A DNA stretch of 64,000 bases. Origin: Leptospira neocaledonica. Its GTDB lineage: Bacteria > Spirochaetota > Leptospiria > Leptospirales > Leptospiraceae. The stretch covers positions 124,001-188,000 of the forward strand of contig NZ_NPEA01000001.1 of NCBI RefSeq assembly GCF_002812205.1, given 5' to 3'. Of the stretch, positions 48,891-57,667 are shown piece after piece. Each line of letters starts with the position of its first letter. The first letter of the stretch is position 1. The notes below the pieces were generated by a model. It saw only the letters and a list, made by a program, of their open reading frames with translations. It did no database searches and was not told the origin of the DNA. The position numbers were made by a program, and so were the translations under genes.

Positions 48891-50181
48891 CAAGAACCGA
48901 ATCTTTGCTTTAGTTGATGTAAATAACTTCTACGTTTCTTGTGAACGTCTGTTCCGACCGGATCTAAAAGGGAAAGCAGTCATTGTCATGTCCAACAATG
49001 ATGGATGTGCTGTTTCTCGAAGTGAAGAAGCAAAAGCACTAGGGATCAAGATGGGTATGCCTGTGTTTCAGGCTAAGGAAATTCTCGGGAATAAAGAACT
49101 TATTACTCTTTCTAGTAATTACACTGTCTATGGGGATATTTCTTCTCGTTTCCAGGAGGTTCTAGAGACTCTTTGTTCTGACGTAGAAGTTTATTCTATT
49201 GATGAATGCTTTCTTGAGTTAACGCATATGGCTAAGGCTAAGAAAGATCTAAGAGAATTTGCGAAAGAAATTAAAGCTCGTGTGGAACAATGGTTAGGGC
49301 TTCCTGTGTGCGTCGGCATTGGTTCAACAAAGACCTTAGCTAAAGTAGCAAATTACCTCGCTAAAGAAGATAAAAGTAAACAAGGAATATTTCTTATAGG
49401 ACAAGATACGGAAGCAATACTTACTAAAGTTCCCATTAATGAGATTTGGGGAATAGGACCCGCCTACCAAAGTCTTTTAGCTTCTATTGGGGTAAGTAAT
49501 GCCTGGGAGTTTAGCCAGCTTCGTAAGAACTGGATACGTAAGAATATGACAGTTGTTGGATTAAGAACAGCTTATGAGCTTTGCGGTTATGCTTGCTACG
49601 AGATAGATGATGTGCCTCAGACTAAAAAGGAAATTGTTGTTGCTAGAGCTTTTGGGGAAAGAATACACGATTTAGATTCCTTAATTGAAGCTACTTGTAC
49701 TTATCTCACTCGTGCAGTAGAGAAACTCTGGAGAGAGGAACGATATGCTCGAACTTTGACAATATATATCCGAACAGATCCTTTCAAAACAGATGAAAAA
49801 CAATATTCTCAATCTGTTAGAGTCCAAATACCAGTCGCTACTAGAGATCTCTTCGAATTACAAAACTATTGTATACAAGCTCTTAAACAAATCTATCGAT
49901 CTGATTTTTTATATAAGAAGTCAGGAGTTATGCTTTCCGCCTTAGTAAATGAGGATCAAATACAGAAAGATCTCTTTTACGGCGATTCAGATGATAGGAT
50001 TACTGAAGCTGTAGTAGGCATCAACAATCGATACTATACTGGCAAAATAAGGACTGCTATCACTGGTTTTGGAAAAAGGTCCTGGCGAATGAGAAGAGAC
50101 ACTATTTCTCCCTACTTTACGTCTAACTGGAAAGATATACCTGTAATATCTGTCGATCATTTTATGCAAAAAGACATTTAA
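48871..50181 (+). CDS. umuC: DNA polymerase V catalytic subunit (Y-family)
   Basis: Translesion polymerase of 436 residues. The start is TTG 48871 inside the end of umuD; no ATG lies before the conserved N-terminus. Catalytic marks are FALVDVNNFYVSCERLF (first Asp), SNNDGCAVSRS, and YSIDECFLEL (Asp-Glu). The HhH region is IWGIGPAYQSLLASIGV, followed by the little-finger domain and the DUF4113-like C-terminal end. Full length and apparently intact. Translational coupling with umuD is expected. Confidence 0.94.
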   Translation: MESIDSNKNRIFALVDVNNFYVSCERLFRPDLKGKAVIVMSNNDGCAVSRSEEAKALGIKMGMPVFQAKEILGNKELITLSSNYTVYGDISSRFQEVLETLCSDVEVYSIDECFLELTHMAKAKKDLREFAKEIKARVEQWLGLPVCVGIGSTKTLAKVANYLAKEDKSKQGIFLIGQDTEAILTKVPINEIWGIGPAYQSLLASIGVSNAWEFSQLRKNWIRKNMTVVGLRTAYELCGYACYEIDDVPQTKKEIVVARAFGERIHDLDSLIEATCTYLTRAVEKLWREERYARTLTIYIRTDPFKTDEKQYSQSVRVQIPVATRDLFELQNYCIQALKQIYRSDFLYKKSGVMLSALVNEDQIQKDLFYGDSDDRITEAVVGINNRYYTGKIRTAITGFGKRSWRMRRDTISPYFTSNWKDIPVISVDHFMQKDI

Positions 50182-50263
50182 ATAAAAAGAATCGTAAATG
50201 AACTTATAATAAATAAAAAGACAGACTAATTTAATGCATTATTCAGGATAATTGTGATTTAAT

Positions 50264-50692
50264 TTACTCTTCTTCAATCTCCTCTGACATTTCAACCTCT
50301 TCGGTATCATTCAAATCCTTAGATTTTCTTTTTACCCGCTTTCCTTCTAATATCTGCCAATCAAGTTCGATCCCGAAATTGTCCCAGTAATATTGGAGAA
50401 TTTTATTTTTACACGATTTTAGAGTTCCATCTTGCATCCATTGTCGATATCGAGAATGAATTGTAGAACGTTTCCCAAATCTCGCGGGCAACTCTTTCCA
50501 AGATATATCGTGCTCCATACGATAAACAATTCCAGCAAGAATATACCTATCGCTACTTTTTGGACGCCCAACTAATGGTTTTGAATCGCTATCCTCTTTT
50601 CCTTTTATCTTAACTTTCAAGGATTCCCAAAGATCATCAGGTAAGGGAGTAAGGATTAACATCATTTTTGTATTAAATGGCAATGATTCCAT
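50264..50692 (-). CDS. IS5-family transposase N-terminal part (orphan orfA)
   Basis: A 142-residue protein with the DUF4096/IS5 N-terminal region: LTPLPDDLWESLK, GRPKSSDRYILAGIVYRMEHDISWKELPARFG, STIHSRYRQWMQDG. The DDE part is absent: no orfB lies downstream on the minus strand, where umuC is found instead. The tail is acidic (EEVEMSEEIEEE). This is either a remnant or a domesticated DNA-binding protein. It is encoded convergent to umuC. Confidence 0.78.
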   Translation of the reverse strand: MESLPFNTKMMLILTPLPDDLWESLKVKIKGKEDSDSKPLVGRPKSSDRYILAGIVYRMEHDISWKELPARFGKRSTIHSRYRQWMQDGTLKSCKNKILQYYWDNFGIELDWQILEGKRVKRKSKDLNDTEEVEMSEEIEEE

Positions 50693-50816
50693 GTAATCTC
50701 AATCGGCGGTGAAAAAGATCGTGTCTCAGTCTTTTTAATAAATTGTATGCTTAATATACGGAAAAAAAGAAGCAGTTTAGTGAGTGTAATATAGAAAGGT
50801 CCAGAAACATTAATTT

Positions 50817-50840
50817 TAGATCAGGGATCAGATCAGGCAT
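50817..50840 (+). repeat. 24-bp direct repeat, copy 2
   Basis: TAGATCAGGGATCAGATCAGGCAT, 22 of 24 positions as at 47611. The surrounding gap (50693-51051) has no other gene and is AT-rich. Confidence 0.6.
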
Positions 50841-50989
50841 CCCAAATATATAAAATTCCTTCAAAATACAAAATTAGACGACACAAATTTAAACATATTT
50901 TTCAAACAATTTCGAAAGTCAGGTTTTTTCGTATAAATTGTAATTTATCTAATTTACTCATTCTTACCCACGAAGATTAATTTCTTAAG

Positions 50990-52432
50990 ATGAAATGCAA
51001 AACGCTCAATGGCACATACAGGGAACCTGGAAAACTCTTCAAAAGGTCCATATTCTTCCTCGCTAATCCGCACAAATGCGGTATAGAAGGACCTATTAAT
51101 TCCCAGTTTTACCAACGTATAACAGAATACTTCTTAGATAATTTCTACCCAAAATTTTGCCCTATTTGCGAAATCCAACTCACCAAAAAGATCAGTACAA
51201 GAGATTATCTCATTCGCTGCGAGATCTGTCACTACCAAGCATCCAGACTTTCATATACTCCCCTGCACCATTTTAAGCTTCCTCTTTGGGTATTCGGATA
51301 TGTATTAGATGAATCATACAAACAAAGTCCAAAAGTTGTAACGGCATCAGAGATAGTTAGAAAAACGGGAATCTCGTATAAATCAGCACTTCTTCTCAAA
51401 CGTAGAATACAATTATTCGCAAGTGAGCAAAGAGAAGTATTTCAAGAACTACTATATTCCAAACTCGAACAAGAATATAGAAAATTCGAATTTCCAACAG
51501 ATCAGGCATACCCAAACAAAACTCATGGTCGCAAAAACGAACGCATATACAAGGAAAAGCGGACATTAGCTAAGCAAAATCCTAAGAAACTTCTTCAAAA
51601 ATCGCTCAAAGGAAAGACAATAACAAACGCAGATACAATGGTCCTCTACTCTGCCTCCCAGAGAGCTAACAAAGGCCGTAAAAGGCACAAATCCAAGGGA
51701 TGCACGGCTTCTATATACATGAGCGATAAACTCGGTGGAAAGCAAATAGGAACGATGGTGCATACGATCGCCGCAAGTAACGGAGCGCTCATATTAGATT
51801 CCGTGCCGAACCAAAAGATGAATACACTCGGGCCGCTATTCAAAAAAAGTATCCCAGACAATACAGCAATTTTCACAGATAGCGGATACCCATGGTTATC
51901 GGTATATAGAAATCATAGAATGGTGAATCATACCGCGCATTCGAAAGACAAAAGACATCGCTGGGCAAGAAACAGATGGAGTAAGGACGGAGTGCATGTC
52001 CAATACGCGGAAGGAAACCACAGAGTAATCAAACAAGCATTTTCATCTTACGGATACATTCGTCCCGAGTATTCACAGCTTTATCTAAACGAATTCTGCT
52101 TTTACAAAAATCTAAAAGTATTTGGACTCGATGCGTTAGTTGCTAAGTGGAGAGAGAAGATTGGAGTGGTTGAGAAGCGAGAAGAGGAAGAAAGGCCAGA
52201 TGGTCTGAATTCTCGATATTCATCGAGAATTCAGACTGATGTGCGGATTGTAAAGAAAAAATTATCTCTTCTTCACTTCACCCTTGAGCTCTTCTTTAAC
52301 AGTGTCTCTAGTCGTATTGGATTTATTTTCCAATTTAATCGTATAGTGAATTTGATACTTAGTAACCACAGGCTTTTCTTCGGAATGTTCCATAGACCAA
52401 CGGGTTACATCATTTTGTATAATCTTAGCTAG
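50990..52432 (+). CDS. IS1595-family transposase open frame, right copy, extended by flanks
   Basis: The frame begins with an ATG outside the IS (50990), crosses the whole element from 51052 to 52262 and ends at 52432, inside the antisense strand of the chromosomal lipoprotein gene. Residues 1-21 and the last 57 or so residues come from flanking DNA; the middle 403 are identical to the left copy. The zinc ribbon (CPIC...CEIC) and all three putative DDE residues are intact, so this copy could be active. A natural start inside the IS could be ATA or ATT near the first conserved codons, but I cannot tell. Confidence 0.65.
   Translation: MKCKTLNGTYREPGKLFKRSIFFLANPHKCGIEGPINSQFYQRITEYFLDNFYPKFCPICEIQLTKKISTRDYLIRCEICHYQASRLSYTPLHHFKLPLWVFGYVLDESYKQSPKVVTASEIVRKTGISYKSALLLKRRIQLFASEQREVFQELLYSKLEQEYRKFEFPTDQAYPNKTHGRKNERIYKEKRTLAKQNPKKLLQKSLKGKTITNADTMVLYSASQRANKGRKRHKSKGCTASIYMSDKLGGKQIGTMVHTIAASNGALILDSVPNQKMNTLGPLFKKSIPDNTAIFTDSGYPWLSVYRNHRMVNHTAHSKDKRHRWARNRWSKDGVHVQYAEGNHRVIKQAFSSYGYIRPEYSQLYLNEFCFYKNLKVFGLDALVAKWREKIGVVEKREEEERPDGLNSRYSSRIQTDVRIVKKKLSLLHFTLELFFNSVSSRIGFIFQFNRIVNLILSNHRLFFGMFHRPTGYIILYNLS
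51052..52262 (+). mobile_element. IS1595/ISXO2-like insertion sequence, right copy
   Basis: Identical in length and sequence to 26422-27632, in the same orientation. The right end (GATTGTAAAGAAAAAAT) is followed directly by TATCTCTT. The bases before the left end (AGGTCCAT) are not repeated on its right, so this copy did not arrive here as a lone insertion. Confidence 0.8.
52203..52236. repeat. Perfect 15-bp hairpin inside the IS, right copy
   Basis: Arms 52203-52217 and 52222-52236 with loop ATTC, the same as in the left copy. Confidence 0.85.
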
Positions 52433-52903
52433 GTTATTGATTCTAGGAACTCTTGTATTAAAACGGATCGTTTCTACTGCACCTGTATTTCCGTTCAAGA
52501 TCACTAAGATGATCCCGTCGTCGTTAAAATTAATCCGGTTATATTTTACTAGTTCTTCGCTGATGAGCGCGTCTCCGCCTTTATCCACTTTTCTACGAAT
52601 ATACTTGGAACCTCTGATCTGACGGACCTGGTAAGATTCGCTTGTGATATGGACTCTAAAATACTCGGCGCTGTCTTTGGACTGGCTTTGGAAGGAAGCA
52701 GGATCAACAGTGCTGATCTTCACGACTCTACCTTCTTCGTCTATGATCTCCTCATTCTCTCCGGCTGGATTGGGAAGAACCTCTCCTTTTGGAGTTTCCG
52801 GAGATTGGGTTGTTCCTCCTGTGCTAATACAAGAAATAAATGATAAACAATATAGAACCGCAAAACCTGCTAAAAAAGTTCGGCAAACCGAAACACGAAA
52901 CAT
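52262..52903 (-). CDS. Lipoprotein of unknown function at the transposon boundary
   Basis: A 213-residue protein with a signal peptide and lipobox LSFISC (Cys at about 25), then a Pro/Thr/Glu-rich linker and a mixed domain. The stop codon spans 52264-52262, so its last base is the terminal base of the IS. The ancestral base before the target site is also T on the plus strand, which keeps the stop intact. The gene is therefore undamaged but has lost its natural downstream neighbour. I recognise no domain. It lies 48 bases downstream of mgtE on the same strand. Confidence 0.75.
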   Translation of the reverse strand: MFRVSVCRTFLAGFAVLYCLSFISCISTGGTTQSPETPKGEVLPNPAGENEEIIDEEGRVVKISTVDPASFQSQSKDSAEYFRVHITSESYQVRQIRGSKYIRRKVDKGGDALISEELVKYNRINFNDDGIILVILNGNTGAVETIRFNTRVPRINNLAKIIQNDVTRWSMEHSEEKPVVTKYQIHYTIKLENKSNTTRDTVKEELKGEVKKR

Positions 52904-52951
52904 TGGCCTCTCCTATCCAAGGAAATTTATAATTTTATTCGAATTTTCCAA

Positions 52952-54346
52952 CTATACCAAATATTGCAAGAACAGTGTGGCAAGCCCTAAGAAACAGAAG
53001 AAGCCGAACACGTCCGTTGTAGTTGTTACAAATATGGAAGACGCAATTGCAGGATCAATCCCAACCACTTTTAGTAGCATTGGGATACAGGCCCCTACGA
53101 GGGCTGCTACGATCAGGTTCGCAAGCATAGCTAAAAAGATAACAATCGCCAGTGCAAGTTTTCCCGTATAAAAAAATACGGCAAGTCCTGTGATCGCACC
53201 AATCGTGAGGCCATTGATTAGCCCAATAATGCCTTCTTTCCTAAAACCGACTGTCCAGTTGGATTGGCTCAAATCCCCAGTAGCGATATTTCGTACCACA
53301 ACCGTAATGGATTGGGTACCTGCGTTTCCTCCCATACCAGCAACTATTGGCATAAGACTCGCAAGTAACACAAAGGACTGGATTGTGTCCTGAAAAAGTG
53401 CAACCGTTGAAGCCGCAATCACCGCAGTTCCAAGATTGATCACAAGCCAGGTCAATCTTCTTCGGATGGAATCCCAGATAGAAGTGTTCAATCTTTCTTC
53501 TTCTGAAACTCCCCCCATCCTCAAAATGTCCTCGGAAGCTTCCTCTTGAACGATATCCAAGATATCGTCGACAGTAATCCGACCGATGATTCGATCCAGA
53601 TCGTCCACAACGGCGGCAGAAACTAAGTCGTATTTTCTAAAAATACGGGCCACTTCTTCCTGGTCCGTATCATAATGAATGGAGAAAACTTCCTCTTTCA
53701 CGAGCCTGCTCGCCTTTTGGTTCAGGGGGGCGAGGAATAGATCCTTTAATTTGATAAATCCTTTTAAATGATTTTCCGCATCCGTTACATAGAGAAGGTA
53801 AATATCATCCGTCTCTTTAGCGACCCTTCTTAACTTGATGATGGCCTTTCTGACTGTGTCAGTCTCATAGGCGGAGGCAAACTCAGTGGTCATTAAACGA
53901 CCGGCTGTATATTCCCTAAAATTTAGCTGCTTCCGGATCTGAGAAGAATCTTCCCGGTCCAAGGAATTTAGAATTTCCTCAGCTTTTGCCTTGGGAATCT
54001 CGGAGATTAGGTTTGTAACGTCGTCTGTTTCCAGATTTTCGACGATCGGAGAGATCTCCTTCATATTCAGGCGAGAGATCAGATCCGCTTGAAGGTCTTC
54101 GTCGAACTCGACTAAGATTTCGGACTGTTGTTCATAATCGCAGAGTTTAAATACGTAGAATGCATCGTCGATATCCAGCTTTTCCAGGACTTCGGCGATA
54201 TCTGCAGGGTGATTGGTAGAAGTAAAACTGAGTAGGAACTTATTGTCCTTTTTCTCTATCTTTTCGAGGAAGGAATCCATCCAATCCCCGGATTGCGGAT
54301 TTGCCTTCAGGGAAGAAGTTTCCTTAGTGCTATTTGTTTCGTCCAT
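52952..54346 (-). CDS. mgtE: Magnesium transporter MgtE
   Basis: A Mg2+-gated Mg2+ channel of the inner membrane, 464 residues. In order: an N-terminal superhelical domain with HPADIAEVLEKL and a repeated SLDREDSSQIRKQLN-type helix, a CBS pair (about 145-270) with TAGRLMTTEFA at its front and IIGRITVDDILDIV near its end, and then five TM helices. The pore segment MPIVAGMGGNAGTQ is conserved. The gene is probably the first gene of a transcript with the lipoprotein. Confidence 0.95.
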   Translation of the reverse strand: MDETNSTKETSSLKANPQSGDWMDSFLEKIEKKDNKFLLSFTSTNHPADIAEVLEKLDIDDAFYVFKLCDYEQQSEILVEFDEDLQADLISRLNMKEISPIVENLETDDVTNLISEIPKAKAEEILNSLDREDSSQIRKQLNFREYTAGRLMTTEFASAYETDTVRKAIIKLRRVAKETDDIYLLYVTDAENHLKGFIKLKDLFLAPLNQKASRLVKEEVFSIHYDTDQEEVARIFRKYDLVSAAVVDDLDRIIGRITVDDILDIVQEEASEDILRMGGVSEEERLNTSIWDSIRRRLTWLVINLGTAVIAASTVALFQDTIQSFVLLASLMPIVAGMGGNAGTQSITVVVRNIATGDLSQSNWTVGFRKEGIIGLINGLTIGAITGLAVFFYTGKLALAIVIFLAMLANLIVAALVGACIPMLLKVVGIDPAIASSIFVTTTTDVFGFFCFLGLATLFLQYLV

Positions 54347-54484
54347 GTAGGCGTCCCTCCCCCTATGACAGAATCCTGATAGAATTTATCGGTTCAATGA
54401 ATTTCCTGATTTTTGGTACAAGAGTTTTTCATTTGACTGGGGGCTCGCAGCCTTAGAATAGAACCTAGTTCTCCTAATCTGACT

Positions 54485-55516
54485 ATGAAACCTTTTTTTT
54501 TCCGACTTACTCCCGTTCTTCTATTCCTATTTTCTTTGCCGATATTTTCAGACGCATTTTATTTTCCTTGGGAATACAATAAACTCTATAATGAAAACGC
54601 CACTCTGAGAATAGAGTTAGATTCCCTTAGATTGCGCTACAGAAACGAAATTGAAAACGCTAAAAAAGAAAAACTTAGCTTGGATGCCAGGATCCAAAAT
54701 CTGGAAGAGCAGCTCGCGGGCGAAAAATCCTTCAGGGAAAAGGACAGAGAACTTGCCGCAGAACTGATCCGTGCCTTGGAAAATCAGATCGCACTTCTCA
54801 AAACGAAGAGCGGGAATAAAGAAAAAGAACTGATCGAAGAGAACGAAAGGCAGTCCAAAAAGTACCAAGACCTCATTTCCGAATTAAAGTCCGAGCTGGA
54901 AAAAGAAAGACTTGGATGTATCCGCAAAATGGACGAGCTCAAAAGAGAATATGAGTCCAAAATTGCCGGCCTGGAAGCAAGGATTAAAGAGCTAGAGGAT
55001 AGTCTTTCCAAACTCAAAAACTTAAACGAAGACCAAAAAAGAGAATTGAATCGTTTGGCAGAACAGGCAAACGAACTCGAATCCAAACTTTCCGGAGAGA
55101 TCGCTAAAGGACAGATCCGTGTAAAACGTTTTCATAATAGACTAGTCATCAATATAGATGATCAAATTTCATTCGATTCCGGTTCTGCAGAATTGAAAAA
55201 ACAAATCTTCCCAGCTCTGGATAAGATCAAAGAGATTTTAGTCAAGTATCCCGGTAACCTAATCATTGTAGAAGGTCATACGGATAATATTCCAATACGT
55301 AATAAAAAGTTTAATGATAACTGGCAATTGTCTACAGAAAGAGCACTTTCCGTAGTTCGTTTTTTACTGGAGAGTAAAAACCTGGATGCAAGGAATTTCT
55401 CTGTGGCAGGTTACGGGGAACACCAACCGATTGTTTCCAATGATACTCCCGAAAACCGTTCCTTGAACAGAAGAGTAGATATCGTCTTAGAGCCTCAAAG
55501 CGGCAAGAGTCACTAA
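54485..55516 (+). CDS. OmpA-family protein with long coiled coil
   Basis: A 343-residue exported protein. Signal peptide 1-24 (ending SDAF), coiled coil about 35-205 rich in Glu, Lys and Leu, then an OmpA C-terminal peptidoglycan-binding domain with FDSGSAELK, GHTDNIPI, NWQLSTERA and NRRVDIVLEP. It should link the outer membrane or a periplasmic partner to the cell wall. TTGACT at 54433 and TAGAAT at 54454 may be its promoter (15-base spacer). The CDF exporter gene follows by 14 bases. Confidence 0.88.
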   Translation: MKPFFFRLTPVLLFLFSLPIFSDAFYFPWEYNKLYNENATLRIELDSLRLRYRNEIENAKKEKLSLDARIQNLEEQLAGEKSFREKDRELAAELIRALENQIALLKTKSGNKEKELIEENERQSKKYQDLISELKSELEKERLGCIRKMDELKREYESKIAGLEARIKELEDSLSKLKNLNEDQKRELNRLAEQANELESKLSGEIAKGQIRVKRFHNRLVINIDDQISFDSGSAELKKQIFPALDKIKEILVKYPGNLIIVEGHTDNIPIRNKKFNDNWQLSTERALSVVRFLLESKNLDARNFSVAGYGEHQPIVSNDTPENRSLNRRVDIVLEPQSGKSH

Positions 55517-55530
55517 GGTCTCTTTCGGCA

Positions 55531-56550
55531 TTGGAAAAAGATTCTCATTCATCCTCTAATTTCGAACCTTTTGCGAGACAGGCAATTCTCCGTCCTAAAA
55601 GGAAAGATGCATTACGTAGTTTAGTTTTTGCGTTCTTTCTTTCCATCGGAATCTTTTCCTGGGAAATATTCGGTTCCACTCAAAGTAAAAGTTTGGCACT
55701 TTTGGCAGACGCAGGCCATGTGATCTCGGATTCATTTGCCTTTTTACTGAGTATATTTGCGGTTCTTGTTTCTGACAAAAAACCAAATGCAAAAATGAAC
55801 TTTGGATTCTTCAGGGTAGAAGTATTTGCCGCATTTTTGAATTCCATTCTAATCTCGGCAATTTCGATTTTTATTATATACGAAGCTGTCCAGAGATTCC
55901 GTCACCATCAAGAAATTGAAACCCAATCTATGTTGGTTTTCAGTTTAGGGACAATCGGTCTCAATCTGATTTCGGTCTGGCTTTTAAAAAGAATTTCTGC
56001 AGATAATATCAATTTGCGGACTGCTTATCTTCATGTTCTGAATGATCTATTTGGTACAATTGCAGTTTTAGTAGGTGCGATTTTAATCCGTCTTTTTGCC
56101 TGGACCTGGATCGATCCATTACTCAGTTTGGTTCTTTCTATTTTTATACTAAGAGCAGCAGCTATTATCCTTAAGGAAAGTCTTCTTATACTTTTAGAAT
56201 CTTCTCCCACATTTGATGAATGGGATCATTTGAAAAAAGATCTATTACATATCAAAGGTGTGGATTCGCTTCTTTCTGCTCATACCTGGACCTTAACAAA
56301 AGGGATCCATGCTTGTGCGTTTAGAGTCCAAATCACTCAAGGATCCGATCATAAAAAAATTCTAAAAGAAGCTTACGAACTTTTGAGAGGGGAATGGAAG
56401 TTCGAGCAGATCTATCTGCAATTGGAAGATCCTTCTACCACTCATACGATTGACGGGATCATTGCAAAAACTCTGCATGATATCGATTCGGAAGAATGGG
56501 GACACCATCACCATACTCACGATCATCCGGCTCATCATCATTCTCACTGA
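55531..56550 (+). CDS. Cation diffusion facilitator (zinc-type exporter)
   Basis: An inner-membrane proton-coupled metal exporter, 339 residues, starting with TTG 55531. Six TM helices lie at about 28-225. The metal site is formed by LLADAGHVISDSF in TM2 and YLHVLNDLFG in TM5, the HxxxD pairs of the Zn/Cd group. The C-terminus has a His-rich tail, HHHHTHDHPAHHHSH, typical of zinc transporters. It lies 14 bases after the OmpA-family gene. Confidence 0.92.
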   Translation: MEKDSHSSSNFEPFARQAILRPKRKDALRSLVFAFFLSIGIFSWEIFGSTQSKSLALLADAGHVISDSFAFLLSIFAVLVSDKKPNAKMNFGFFRVEVFAAFLNSILISAISIFIIYEAVQRFRHHQEIETQSMLVFSLGTIGLNLISVWLLKRISADNINLRTAYLHVLNDLFGTIAVLVGAILIRLFAWTWIDPLLSLVLSIFILRAAAIILKESLLILLESSPTFDEWDHLKKDLLHIKGVDSLLSAHTWTLTKGIHACAFRVQITQGSDHKKILKEAYELLRGEWKFEQIYLQLEDPSTTHTIDGIIAKTLHDIDSEEWGHHHHTHDHPAHHHSH

Positions 56551-56587
56551 AGTTGTTTATGTTGGAACTCCAATACGAAGGTTCAGA

Positions 56588-57655
56588 TTAAACTTCTTTA
56601 AAGTTTCCGAATTTTCTCCAACTCTTGGATTGTTTGAGCCTATTCTTAATATATACAGGACTTCTGGCGGGATGGATTGTACAGAAAAGTCCCAGGTCAG
56701 GATATTCTTTTTTATGATCGAAGTTCGGAATCGATTCTAAGATAGAGATACATTCGTCCAAGATTGCTTCGTATCCATAAGGATGATCCTCTTCTATTTT
56801 GTAATTCGGATCCTTATCCTTTTTGTCGGAAATTTCCAAACATTTTCCGTAAAGTAGTCCGCTCAGGTCCCAGAGTTTTCCCAAAACGGAAAATCTCTCT
56901 CTGGATTCGTTTCCGTGGCTTAGATCGGAAACAATTTTACGGATGGCTCCACAGAATAAAACTGCGGCGGATAACATTTCTGACAAATGGATATCGGCAC
57001 CTAGTTTAGAATAATCTTCTATAAAATGATAATGAGAAGGGATTTTGAAATTTTCACCTGTGATCTTACAATGGGTAGCTTCTCTAGCGACGTCCAGATA
57101 CACCTCTTCGATTTTTAAACCGGGGAAATCTCTTGGAATAAAAAATACTCCGAAACGATTTTTCTCTTCTTCTCTGGCTACGACCAAGTAACCTTCTGCA
57201 TCTGCGCCGTTTGTTACGAATCCTTTGTGAAAATTTAATTCAATTTCTCCACTCAGAAGTACTTTTGCCGTAGATGTAAGATTGGTTAGTTTTCCCATCC
57301 AACCTGGTTCACTCACTCCAAGTCCCAAAATTCCGAGGCCGTTTACTAATCTATCCTGGAGCTCCAATACCAAACTTTTGGATTCTTCTCGGATAGAAGC
57401 TCCCTCTTCGGAACCGAGAACTAATTTCAGGATCTTTCCGGCTACATTTGTTTGGGCCATCAGCCCTACCCCAACTCCTATCCCATGGGGAAAAGAAGGA
57501 ATTAATATTAACTTTTCGTGAAATGCTCTGAATCCGCCGTCTTTTAAGGCATTAAGTAGTCCTGCCTTTGCTATATCTGGCAAAGAGGATTTATAAACGG
57601 ATCTGAATTCTCCCGGAGGAAAGGAAGAAAGTTTCTCTCTTAATTCTTTCATCAT
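56588..57655 (-). CDS. Acyl-CoA-dehydrogenase-like protein
   Basis: A 355-residue flavoprotein-like sequence. The middle domain shows LGLGVSEPGWMGKLTNL and LSGEIELNFHKGFVTNGADAEGYLVVA, the flavin/acyl-CoA beta-domain pattern. The C-terminal helical domain has the FCGAIRKIVSDLS segment. It is shorter than the usual 380-400, and I do not see the catalytic Glu in an obvious place, so it may act on an unusual substrate or be inactive. It is 12 bases downstream of uvrA. Confidence 0.75.
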   Translation of the reverse strand: MMKELREKLSSFPPGEFRSVYKSSLPDIAKAGLLNALKDGGFRAFHEKLILIPSFPHGIGVGVGLMAQTNVAGKILKLVLGSEEGASIREESKSLVLELQDRLVNGLGILGLGVSEPGWMGKLTNLTSTAKVLLSGEIELNFHKGFVTNGADAEGYLVVAREEEKNRFGVFFIPRDFPGLKIEEVYLDVAREATHCKITGENFKIPSHYHFIEDYSKLGADIHLSEMLSAAVLFCGAIRKIVSDLSHGNESRERFSVLGKLWDLSGLLYGKCLEISDKKDKDPNYKIEEDHPYGYEAILDECISILESIPNFDHKKEYPDLGLFCTIHPARSPVYIKNRLKQSKSWRKFGNFKEV

Positions 57656-57667
57656 TGGATGGAAAAT

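Larger units (their letters stand above)
26422..52262. mobile_element. Composite transposon of 25.8 kb with defence and SOS cargo
   Basis: Two identical 1211-bp IS copies lie in direct orientation at the two ends, at a constant offset of 24630 bases. TATCTCTT flanks the whole unit and not each IS: the bases at the inner ends (ATGAACAG after the left copy, AGGTCCAT before the right copy) do not match each other or the outer sequence. This is what transposition of the entire segment using the outermost ends should leave. Cargo: Shedu-type locus, SIR2-STAND, integrase-SIR2-solenoid operon, RHS protein, secreted nuclease, SRAP-umuDC block, IS5 remnant. Recombination of a circle into a resident IS is an alternative. 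Confidence 0.8.

Noticed and set aside
26422..52262. Island as a prophage or integrative element at the tRNA
   Set aside because: No capsid, tail, conjugation or replication genes, and no tRNA at either end. The IS ends and target duplication explain the boundaries.
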